DNA from: Treponema primitia ZAS-2
GTDB taxonomy: Bacteria; Spirochaetota; Spirochaetia; Treponematales; Breznakiellaceae
Reading direction: 5' to 3'
Assembly: GCF_000214375.1 (NCBI RefSeq)
Contig: NC_015578.1
Span: 372,001 to 436,000, forward strand
Length of the DNA stretch: 64,000 bases
Part shown: positions 1 to 7,853 of the stretch, piece by piece
How the letters are laid out: the number at the start of each line of letters is the position of its first letter
Numbering within the stretch: the stretch's first letter is position 1
The notes under the pieces: model-generated
The model's database searches: none
What the model was told of the DNA's origin: nothing
The model's input: only the letters and a program-made list of their open reading frames with translations
Made by a program: the position numbers and the translations under genes

Positions 1-893
1 TGCTGCTTTCTTCCCGGAAAATTCTGGGGGGGATAAACTGGATGGCTTCCATTGCCGGTAAGGCCGATGAGGTTCCGGATCTGGTGGAAAAGGAAAAATC
101 CCGCTTTGAGGGGCCTGAAATCCGGGGAAAGACCTTGGGAGTGGTGGGCCTCGGCGCCGTGGGGGTGATGGTGGCCAACGATGCCATTGCCCTGGGCATG
201 GAAGTTATCGGTTACGATCCTTTCATATCCGTTGATGCAGCCTGGAACCTGTCCCGCTCGGTTCAGCGAGCGGATACCCTGGAGGGGCTTCTGTCCCGCT
301 CGGATTATGTCAGCCTCCACCTCCCCCTCAGTGAAACTACCAAGGGACTCCTGAATGCAGACAAATTTCGGCTCATGAAAAAAGGCGCACGGGTCATCAA
401 CTTTGCCCGGGGAGGGCTGGTAAACGAGGCGGACATTATCGCCGCCTTGGATGCAGAAAAACTCTCCGCCTATGTCACGGACTTTCCATCCGCAGAACTT
501 CTATCTAATAGTAAAGTCATCTGTGTCCCCCATCTGGGGGCCTCTACCCCGGAAGCGGAAGATAACTGTGCTATCATGGCAGCACAGCAGCTCATGGGAT
601 TTCTGGAATCCGGGAGTATTAAAAATTCAGTGAACTATCCGCGGTGTCAACTGGACCAGCGAGCCCCCTTCAGGCTATTGGTGATCAATCGGAACATCCC
701 CAATATGGTGGGGCAGATCACTACTACCCTTGCGGGAATGAGCATTAATATTACAGACCTTATCAATCACCACCGGGAGGACTACGCCTACAATATTATT
801 GATACGGAACAACAGATACCCGAAGAAGCCCTTGCCAAACTCCAGGCGGTGGATGGAATCATCCGGGTGCGGACCATAGCGAAGGGAGAGTAA
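1..893 (+). CDS. serA: D-3-phosphoglycerate dehydrogenase, C-terminal part (5' end outside window)
   Basis: First enzyme of serine synthesis: NAD-dependent oxidation of 3-phosphoglycerate in the cytoplasm. The frame is open from base 3 upstream of the first ATG (base 42) and already reads family sequence (SSRKILGGINWM), so the gene is 5'-truncated by the window. Visible are the Rossmann NAD-binding loop GLGAVGVMVA, the catalytic-Arg segment NFARGGLVNEADI, the catalytic-His segment PHLGASTPEAE, and a C-terminal ACT domain (about the last 75 residues, from RLLVINRNIPNMVGQI) that in this family senses serine. Stop at 891-893. The 2-hydroxyacid dehydrogenase family is certain; serA rather than another member rests on the ACT domain. 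Confidence 0.93.
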   Translation, partial: LLSSRKILGGINWMASIAGKADEVPDLVEKEKSRFEGPEIRGKTLGVVGLGAVGVMVANDAIALGMEVIGYDPFISVDAAWNLSRSVQRADTLEGLLSRSDYVSLHLPLSETTKGLLNADKFRLMKKGARVINFARGGLVNEADIIAALDAEKLSAYVTDFPSAELLSNSKVICVPHLGASTPEAEDNCAIMAAQQLMGFLESGSIKNSVNYPRCQLDQRAPFRLLVINRNIPNMVGQITTTLAGMSINITDLINHHREDYAYNIIDTEQQIPEEALAKLQAVDGIIRVRTIAKGE

Positions 894-895
894 AA

Positions 896-943
896 AAACT
901 AAAAAAAACCCCAGGCGCATTGTATCGCGGGATGCGCCTGGGG
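896..943 (-). terminator. Rho-independent terminator, minus strand
   Basis: A 12-bp perfect stem (CCCCAGGCGCAT at 909-920, ATGCGCCTGGGG at 932-943) with an 11-nt loop. The plus strand has an A-rich run at 896-908, so the T-run follows the stem on the minus strand. It would stop minus-strand transcription coming from the flavodoxin gene before it reaches serA. It may also act weakly on serA, which ends just before it. Confidence 0.8.
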
Positions 944-1000
944 TAAACATGGAGAGTATGCTTTTTTTAAATAACCCATATACCTTTCTGAGTTTTACTG

Positions 1001-1059
1001 TGCACGGAAACTCCGTGCAAGTGGTGTTTTTGCCGAGAGAGGTGAACGACAAAAACACC
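1001..1059. other. Two adjacent hairpins downstream of the flavodoxin gene
   Basis: Two inverted repeats lie side by side: TGCACGGA (1001-1008) with TCCGTGCA (1012-1019), loop of three; and GGTGTTTTTG (1023-1032) with CAAAAACACC (1050-1059), loop of 17. Neither has a T-run directly after it, so they are not typical terminators. They would form in the 3' untranslated region of the flavodoxin mRNA on the minus strand. Function unknown. Confidence 0.5.
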
Positions 1060-1077
1060 CTCAGTATTGGCCAATAA

Positions 1078-1506
1078 TTAAGTTGCCAGCCTTTTGCCCA
1101 GTTCGGAGCATTTAGCCAGTTCCGCTTCCCCGGGCACAAGCTGGGCGATAATCCCTTCGCCGTCAAGTTTTGCCCCCAGTCCCTTCATCCTGTCAGTCCA
1201 GCTACGCATCCACTGACCGTCCCCCCAGTCATAGGACCCAAAGAGCCCCAAGGGTTTATCCTTCAGAATATCCGCCCCCAGGGAGGCGATGAAGGGTTCC
1301 ATCTCATCTTCTTCAATAAGTTCATCCCCCATAGCCGGGGATCCAAAAGCCAGGGCATCCGCCGACTTTACCAGTTCCGCTAAGCCCGCTTCCGGGGTCT
1401 TGAGAATCGCCTCGCCACCCCCATCGGTAACCCCCTTGGCCACCGATTTGGCCATGGTCTCAGTATTGCCGCTGCTGCTCCAATATACGATTAAAACCTT
1501 TTTCAT
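1078..1506 (-). CDS. Flavodoxin
   Basis: Small FMN-binding electron carrier of about 142 residues, the normal size for short-chain flavodoxins. The N-terminal strand VLIVYWSSSGNTE holds the phosphate-binding loop, and GSYDWGDGQWM forms the second FMN loop with its aromatic residues. I place the start at the ATG ending at 1506, which has AAAGGA eight bases upstream. A TTG two codons earlier also lies in frame. The gene stands alone, with an AT-rich upstream region (1513-1676) and a terminator at 896-943. It probably serves as an electron donor for anaerobic redox enzymes; the partner cannot be read from the sequence. Confidence 0.93.
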   Translation of the reverse strand: MKKVLIVYWSSSGNTETMAKSVAKGVTDGGGEAILKTPEAGLAELVKSADALAFGSPAMGDELIEEDEMEPFIASLGADILKDKPLGLFGSYDWGDGQWMRSWTDRMKGLGAKLDGEGIIAQLVPGEAELAKCSELGKRLAT

Positions 1507-1676
1507 ATACAAATTCCTTTAGTTAGTTTTTAATAACAATCTTATATAAAACTAACATATATCATCGGAAAAACTTTGTAAAGGGGTTTTTGCAAAAAAT
1601 TTACAAAAATTTAATAATTATTGATAATTTTAAAAAAAGGCGGAAAATATGAAATATATAAAGGCATTTTAATTAA

Positions 1677-3989
1677 TCATTCCAGGGCGAAAGGTAATGC
1701 TGTGGGCGGGGGCGTTTTGTCCCGGGCCAGGAGCCGCAATTGGTGTGCAGCCCAGTGGGAAATGAGGAGTTTAAGCCGCTCATAGGAGTTGAATTCATCA
1801 TCCAGCACTAATTCCGAGAGGACTATCCGGATCAGCTCATGGATTTGCTCATCCGGGAGTTCCAGTATCCACCGTGACAGGGGGGCGCCCCTGGATTCGT
1901 TCATGTAAGCCCCTACCGCAGGCTGCAGCGCCTTGGCCTGTTTGGTATTGAAAAGGCGTTTATCCTGCTGGGAAGCCCTCTGGCCCTTCTGTTCCGCCAT
2001 GTAAGCCTCGAAGGCAATTTCGGCTTCGTCTATGGCCAAAATGGGCGCCCGGGATAGATCCTCCAGCAAATGGACCAGCAGGGGATAAAATTTATTCTGA
2101 ATGTCCAGGATGCTTGCCATGGCCAGGATCACTTCGTCCCGGAGGTAGGGCGGGGGGTCCGTCACCCGCAGGGTATCCAGGAGAGTTGTAAGAGAAGTAG
2201 GGGAGCCGTAGAGCCCCAGGGCTTCAACCCCCATCATTTTAAGCCGGGGATTTTTTGTTTTGAAGATGATCCGTTCTATCTGGGGGCGGAAAGCTTCGTC
2301 CCGGAGCTTCGCCAGGGCGATCATGGCCTCCCCAGCCAGCATATAGTCCTTGGAAACCGCCAGTTCCTGGAGCACCGGTATGGCGGAGAAGTACCCGTGG
2401 TTCCCCAGGATGCGGGCGGAGAGGTAGGCGGTGGTATAGGGATTGTTGACCAGATCTGCCATCAGTGCCTGTTCCCCGTCTTCGCCAAGGTTTTCCATGG
2501 CCCCCATGGCCCGAATGGCGTCTGAGCGGGTGGCAAGCCGGGGGGATTTGGCCTTTTCCAGAAGCCCTGCCAGGGCCAGCTTTGAGGGGGAGTCATACAG
2601 GGCTTCCAGGAGGATTTCCTCTTCTTCGGAATCTTCGGATTTCTTCAGCTTGTCCAGGAGGGTGATGGCCCGGAGATCCCTGTAGGAGAACATTATTTCT
2701 AGAGCCCCCTTTAGCGGAAGGGAACCCAGGGACACCAGTTTCTTCTGAAAGTAGAAAACCACCGCGAGGATTATTAATAGAAGAACAAAAAGCACCTTAA
2801 AGGTAAGGAATACTGAAAGGCCGAGCAGAGTGAAGGTATCCAGGAACAGCCCTGCCAGGAAGGAGCCCCCGGCGCCGGCGATACCAAAGATGAAAAAGTA
2901 GAGGATGCCAAGGTCCAGCATCTCCTCTGCGGGGATCAGGGTGAGAAAATAGGTCTGGGCAATCCCTTCAGCGCCGACGAAACCGAAATTTACCATGAAA
3001 AACAGGAAGCTCAGGTAGGGTATGACCGAAAAGGGGTTGTCCACCGCCCCCAGGGGAAAGAACACCGCCGGGAGAAGGCTGATAAAGCCCACGATGATGC
3101 AGGTAAGGTACAGGGGCTTGGCCCCGATCCGGTCCACCAGGAATTTGATGATCGTCCCCATCATCAGGGCGCCCAAGCCCCCGAATACCGTATATAGGGA
3201 CACCATGCCATCCCCCTGGGAGAACACCTCCCTAGCGTAAACGACGATGAATATACGGGCAATGGCGGAAACCAGGGCAACCAGGAGGAAAAGGATCATA
3301 AAGTTCCGGAAAGCGGGCTTGGAAAAAGCGTTCCTGGTAACCGTCCAGAGACCGCCCACTGTTTTTTTCGACTCCTTGGGAGGTTCGGGAATTTTTTGGA
3401 GTTTTATGCCGCTGAACACCCCTCCCACAATGCCTGCCGCCATGATAAGCGCATAGAGTCCAAGGGAGGGATTCCGCCCCAAGAGCATGGCCAGGGCAAA
3501 ACTGGCAAACATGGCCACCGCGTTGTTGATGATCTGGATCAGGGTCATATAGCTGCCCCGGTCAGGTCCCACCGCCAACTCGTCAAGTACCGGATTGTTG
3601 GCGATCAGCCCTATACCCCGGAAGAAATGAAACAGGCTTACCCCCAGGATGGTCAGGCTCAAGGCGGCGCTATGGCGGCCTGCAGCTTCCATAAAGGGTA
3701 CAAAGAGCAAGGGTATTATGGAAACGGACCGCAGCATCCAGGTTATGGAGTATATCTTTACAATAGGAAAGATTTTACAGAGGCTTTTTCCCAGGGGCAG
3801 GAAAAAATATGAGATATACACCAGGGCGTTGAGGAGCCCGATCATGGTGGAAGACGCATTAAGCCGCATGGCGAAAAGGGTGATGATATTCCCCGCTATC
3901 AGGGCATAGGAAAGGGCGTTAAAGAAATTGAAGACATTGTACTGATCCCGAGCTTTTCCAAGGCGGTAAGGCGAGAGTGCTGCTGGCAT
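1677..3989 (-). CDS. MFS transporter fused to a C-terminal HEAT-like repeat domain
   Basis: A 770-residue protein in two parts. Residues ~15-425 contain about 12 hydrophobic membrane segments of major-facilitator type (e.g. NFFNALSYALIAGNIITLFA near the N-terminus). Residues ~430-770 are hydrophilic and built from helical repeats with HEAT-like character (e.g. ARILGNHGYFSAIPVLQELA; MMGVEALGLYGSPTSLTTLL). A plain MFS protein is ~400 residues, so the tail nearly doubles it and should lie in the cytoplasm. The substrate cannot be predicted. The gene has no Shine-Dalgarno sequence; a TTGATA-17-TATTAC promoter (3998-4026) ends eight bases before the ATG, suggesting a leaderless mRNA. It is transcribed divergently from the DUF1638-addBA run. 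Confidence 0.8.
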   Translation of the reverse strand: MPAALSPYRLGKARDQYNVFNFFNALSYALIAGNIITLFAMRLNASSTMIGLLNALVYISYFFLPLGKSLCKIFPIVKIYSITWMLRSVSIIPLLFVPFMEAAGRHSAALSLTILGVSLFHFFRGIGLIANNPVLDELAVGPDRGSYMTLIQIINNAVAMFASFALAMLLGRNPSLGLYALIMAAGIVGGVFSGIKLQKIPEPPKESKKTVGGLWTVTRNAFSKPAFRNFMILFLLVALVSAIARIFIVVYAREVFSQGDGMVSLYTVFGGLGALMMGTIIKFLVDRIGAKPLYLTCIIVGFISLLPAVFFPLGAVDNPFSVIPYLSFLFFMVNFGFVGAEGIAQTYFLTLIPAEEMLDLGILYFFIFGIAGAGGSFLAGLFLDTFTLLGLSVFLTFKVLFVLLLIILAVVFYFQKKLVSLGSLPLKGALEIMFSYRDLRAITLLDKLKKSEDSEEEEILLEALYDSPSKLALAGLLEKAKSPRLATRSDAIRAMGAMENLGEDGEQALMADLVNNPYTTAYLSARILGNHGYFSAIPVLQELAVSKDYMLAGEAMIALAKLRDEAFRPQIERIIFKTKNPRLKMMGVEALGLYGSPTSLTTLLDTLRVTDPPPYLRDEVILAMASILDIQNKFYPLLVHLLEDLSRAPILAIDEAEIAFEAYMAEQKGQRASQQDKRLFNTKQAKALQPAVGAYMNESRGAPLSRWILELPDEQIHELIRIVLSELVLDDEFNSYERLKLLISHWAAHQLRLLARDKTPPPTALPFALE

Positions 3990-3997
3990 ATATGTAA

Positions 3998-4026
3998 GTA
4001 ATACCCCTTGGCCGGGGAAATATCAA
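3998..4026 (-). promoter_or_regulatory. Promoter of the MFS-HEAT gene, probably leaderless
   Basis: On the minus strand, -35 TTGATA (4021-4026), a 17-bp spacer and -10 TATTAC (3998-4003). Transcription would begin at or next to the ATG whose A is at 3989. Confidence 0.55.
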
Positions 4027-4119
4027 GACGTTATTCGGGCAACAGCGGTATCCTGGCCACTTGATGGAAAGAAGCTGCTATGGTATAAATTTTGTTGTAC
4101 CTAGCGGGGGGAAGAGAAC

Positions 4120-4851
4120 ATGGGCGCGGAGAAAGGTAAGCGGTATAAGCTCATCGCGTGTGAGATTTTCAGAACCGAAGTGGAAACCCTGGTTCCTCAA
4201 TGCGGTAACCATGTGGACGTTGAGATTTTGCCCATCGGTCTTCATTCGATTGGTAAGGAAAAAATGTCGGCGGAACTTCAGACGGCCCTTGATAGGGTGG
4301 ACGTTTCCCGTTACGATGCGGTGCTTCTCCTCTATGGTATGTGCAGTTACGGTACCTGCGGGCTGCGTTCGCCGCTTCCCATGGTCATTACCAAGGCCCA
4401 TGATTGTATTACCCTTTTTATGGGCTCCCGATCTTTCTATAAAGAATACTTTGACGCCCATCCGGGGACATTCTATGCAACCTCGAATATCATGAACAGT
4501 GATCTTAGTCTGGACCGTATAGCGGTGAAATACGATGAACAGGTAGCTTCTTTTAAAGAAAAATACGATGGTGAAGACTTGGAATACCTCCTGGAAACCT
4601 TAAGCGATCCCCTCAAAGACTACAGCCGCATTGCTTATGTGAATAATGGTGTCGGGAATATTGAAGATGGGATGAAAAAAACCGCCGCCTTCGCGGAGTC
4701 ACGTTCATGGACCTTTGATGAAGTTGCAGGCAATACTTCCCTTATTGAACGTCTCCTTGCGGGGGATTGGGATGAAAATGTTTTCCTGGTTGTTCCTCCG
4801 GGGAAAACTCCGGGCCCCAGCTATGAAGAGGATGTTCTTCATACGGTCTGA
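4120..4851 (+). CDS. DUF1638 domain protein
   Basis: A 243-residue protein of the DUF1638 family, whose biochemical role is unknown to me. Family hallmarks seen are the N-terminal KLIACEIFRTEVETL, the Cys-rich LLYGMCSYGTCGLRS, and the central AHDCITLFMGSRSFYKEYF. Relatives are known mainly from anaerobes, often beside corrinoid methyltransferase genes, which are absent here. The start at 4120 follows GGGGGGAAG. The stop overlaps the start of the addB-like gene by one base, so the two are almost certainly co-transcribed; whether this means shared function is open. Confidence 0.8.
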   Translation: MGAEKGKRYKLIACEIFRTEVETLVPQCGNHVDVEILPIGLHSIGKEKMSAELQTALDRVDVSRYDAVLLLYGMCSYGTCGLRSPLPMVITKAHDCITLFMGSRSFYKEYFDAHPGTFYATSNIMNSDLSLDRIAVKYDEQVASFKEKYDGEDLEYLLETLSDPLKDYSRIAYVNNGVGNIEDGMKKTAAFAESRSWTFDEVAGNTSLIERLLAGDWDENVFLVVPPGKTPGPSYEEDVLHTV

Positions 4852-7800
4852 TGTCAGCAGAAACCCAATATAACCACGTAGAGTCTATACTCCTCAAAAA
4901 TATTGACGACCCCACTGCACTTTTTGTATTCCCAACAGATATCGCGGTGAGTCATTGGGTAGACCAGCTTTTGACTTTGCGTGGCGGCGGGACCGTTGCA
5001 ATGGACCAGTTTACTGCCTGGGATACCTTTAAACAAGAATCTATAAGGGCACAAAAACAGGATAAGAAAAGTGTGCCCGCAGTTTTACGGAAAATCTTTG
5101 TGAGCCGTCTGATTCAGGAAAACAGTGAGCTTTACAGGGCCGGGGGGGCGCCTTTATTCACCTTTCTTATACCCCCCGAATATGCCTATGCCGGCGCCTC
5201 CTTTGTTTCCTGGTTTACCAGGATACTGCCCCAGCTTGGTTCGTGGTTTGAAAAAACCTCAGGTGTTCCGGTGGCGCTTATCAACGAAAAAAACGGTCTT
5301 CTTGCCGGAGAGGGTTTGGAGGGTGATGATCGGGATCTTTACACCCTGGCCTTAAGGTATCAGCAGTTTCTGGATGCCCACGGGCTCTTTGAGCCCGCCT
5401 GGGAAAAGCCGCCCTTTGAGGATACAGGAAAAAAATGTTTTATTTTTTTCCCCGAGTCTCTGATGGACTACAGCGAATATGCGGAGCTGCTGGAAAATAC
5501 CGGTCATGTTACGCCGGTACGGGTCTCTGCGGGAAGTACCTATGCCGGCGTGGTAGATAAGCCTTACAATACTTTTTTTTACACTAATTCCCGGAGGGAG
5601 ATAAGCGAGGCTGCCCTGTATATCCGGGGTTTACACGAAAAGCAGGGGGTGCCCTTTGAATCAATCGTGGTCAGTATCCCGGATACAGAAAACTACGAAC
5701 CCTATGTGCTCCGGGAATTTACCAATCGCAACATTCCTTTTGTGCGCCGGGCAGGGAAACCTCTGGCTTCCTATGCTGCGGGACAGCTCTTTGCTACTCT
5801 TTCGGATTGCGCTTCTCGGGATTTCCCTTTTGATGCAATAGCAGGGCTTCTGCTGAATAGGCATCTTCCCTGGAAAGATAATGAAGTAATCAATCAACTT
5901 ATTAATTTTGGAATCAGGAATAACTGTATTACTTCTTGGAAAGAGGCCGATGACAAGGGAACCGGACAAACAGAAATTCATGTATGGGAGGATGCCTTTA
6001 AGTCTCCCATGGGGAACAGGGAAGAGCGCGCCCGCTTGTTTTATGAAAGCCTCAAAGGGAGTGTGGAAAAACTATGCTCTGCCGTTTCTTTTGCTGATCT
6101 ACGGAACCGGTACTTTGTTTTCCGGGAAAAATTTCTTAACATGGATGAATGTCTTCCGGAAACTGATTTAATTCTTTCCCGTTGCGTATCGGAATTATTA
6201 TCCCTGATAGAAATTGAGAAATCATTTCCTGATATTATAATCCCCGATCCCTATACATTTTTTGTTGAATATCTCCAGGAAAAAAACTACCTTCCCCAGC
6301 AGTATTCCGCCGGGGTAACCATCCTTCCTTACAGAACTGCTGCGCCGGTGCCCTTTGGGTGCCACATCATTCTTGGATCAACCCAGGACAACCTTTCGAC
6401 GGTCTTTTCGCGGCTTGGATTCCTGTCCAGGGCAAAGCGGGAGGAACTCGGCCTGAAAGACGATGATGCCTCTGAAGCCTTTATCAACCTGCATAAACTG
6501 AATTCCAGTCTCCCCGCAGTTTTCTTCTGCGCCCAGGAAACTTTTGCAGGGTATGCCATCCCCCACAGCCGTCTCAATGTTACTGAAAAGCCCCGTATGC
6601 GGTATGGTGAAGGTAGTTCTGATCAAACAGATACGCCGGCTGGTATCTTTGAGGCGGACCTCTTTGACGCCGAGCGGGAATTTTACCTAGCCCTGCAAAC
6701 TGCTGCTTCTCCGGCTTTCCCGCACAGTATTCATCAGGGACAGAGCTGTGGGTTTAATGCCTGGGCAGAGCGGAGAAGTCAGGACGGTACAGTTGATGAA
6801 AAGAGATGGAAAGCGGACCAGGCGCTTCTTGATTTAATCGGGGAGCGTTACTGTTACAGTGAAGAATTTCCCGGAAAATTCAGCGTGTCCGCCTCATCCC
6901 TGGAGCCATACTATAACTGCGCTCTGGTATGGCTTTTTCAGAGGGTTCTCAACCTTGAAAATATCCGCATTGAAACAAGCCTGATGGCAGAAAACATTAT
7001 GGGTTCCGTGTATCATGCAATACTGAATTGTTTTTTTGAAGCGGTAAAAAAAGATGGGAGCATACTTTCCCGGCTTCAAAACGGTTTCCTTCCCCATGAT
7101 TATAGTACCCTGCTTACAAAATGTATTCAAACCATATTTGACGGACTTCCCGCACTGCTGCCCCGTAAGAAGCCTGAGATGAGCGCCCTTACGGTCCGGT
7201 TGATCCGTGCCGGAAAAAAAAGTGTTGGGGAAAATCTTGAGCGGCTGCTTACAGCCTTTCTTAGTTTTTTTTCCGGATACCGTATTATAGGGAGTGAAAC
7301 TTCCTGGAAATCTGATAAAGGATCCTACTATCTCAATGGTACTGTGGATTGTATGCTTGAAGCCCCCCTGAAAAATACGGAAACCAGGGGCACGGTAATT
7401 GTGGATTTTAAGCTGTTTTATATGCCGGATCGGAACGCCTGTACCGCAAAGGAAGATGATGGGCTTACGAATTTTCAGCTTCCTCTGTATATGACCCTGG
7501 CAGAAGACAAGGGCGGAAAGCCTGTAGATACGGCGCTTTTTTTTAGCATTGTGAAGGCTGCGCCCCAGGTACTGTTCGGTGTGATTGAAAACAGCGAAAC
7601 CGGCGATTCCCTGCCCAAAGCAGAGGGCCGGATTCTGCGGACTGGTGCAGCTGAAGACCAGTTCCGGCTAATAATGGATGAATTTCGGGAAAAGGCGGAT
7701 CGATACGCTGCGGAAATCAGTACCGGTAATTTTTCTACTTTCAGTAACAGCTTTAGAAAATGCGTCGGATGTTCTTATCAGCCTGTTTGCCGTACAAGTT

Positions 7801-7853
7801 ATGCGGTAGACAGGGAGTCAAATCTACTGAAATGGAGCGCAGCCGGTGGGTGA
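4851..7853 (+). CDS. addB: AddB-type PD-(D/E)XK nuclease subunit
   Basis: A 1000-residue partner of AddA in the AddAB (RecBCD-like) complex that processes double-strand breaks for recombination. The C-terminal nuclease motif is VIVDFKL (Asp852, Lys854). Four cysteines have the spacing of the AddB iron-sulphur staple: Cys690 (in EPYYNCALVW) and Cys971/974/980 (CVGCSYQPVC). The N-terminal half is the inactive helicase-like part; I see no clean Walker A, and it is somewhat shorter than Bacillus AddB. It overlaps the next gene by eight bases (GTG start inside its last codons), indicating translational coupling with addA. Confidence 0.85.
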   Translation: MSAETQYNHVESILLKNIDDPTALFVFPTDIAVSHWVDQLLTLRGGGTVAMDQFTAWDTFKQESIRAQKQDKKSVPAVLRKIFVSRLIQENSELYRAGGAPLFTFLIPPEYAYAGASFVSWFTRILPQLGSWFEKTSGVPVALINEKNGLLAGEGLEGDDRDLYTLALRYQQFLDAHGLFEPAWEKPPFEDTGKKCFIFFPESLMDYSEYAELLENTGHVTPVRVSAGSTYAGVVDKPYNTFFYTNSRREISEAALYIRGLHEKQGVPFESIVVSIPDTENYEPYVLREFTNRNIPFVRRAGKPLASYAAGQLFATLSDCASRDFPFDAIAGLLLNRHLPWKDNEVINQLINFGIRNNCITSWKEADDKGTGQTEIHVWEDAFKSPMGNREERARLFYESLKGSVEKLCSAVSFADLRNRYFVFREKFLNMDECLPETDLILSRCVSELLSLIEIEKSFPDIIIPDPYTFFVEYLQEKNYLPQQYSAGVTILPYRTAAPVPFGCHIILGSTQDNLSTVFSRLGFLSRAKREELGLKDDDASEAFINLHKLNSSLPAVFFCAQETFAGYAIPHSRLNVTEKPRMRYGEGSSDQTDTPAGIFEADLFDAEREFYLALQTAASPAFPHSIHQGQSCGFNAWAERRSQDGTVDEKRWKADQALLDLIGERYCYSEEFPGKFSVSASSLEPYYNCALVWLFQRVLNLENIRIETSLMAENIMGSVYHAILNCFFEAVKKDGSILSRLQNGFLPHDYSTLLTKCIQTIFDGLPALLPRKKPEMSALTVRLIRAGKKSVGENLERLLTAFLSFFSGYRIIGSETSWKSDKGSYYLNGTVDCMLEAPLKNTETRGTVIVDFKLFYMPDRNACTAKEDDGLTNFQLPLYMTLAEDKGGKPVDTALFFSIVKAAPQVLFGVIENSETGDSLPKAEGRILRTGAAEDQFRLIMDEFREKADRYAAEISTGNFSTFSNSFRKCVGCSYQPVCRTSYAVDRESNLLKWSAAGG

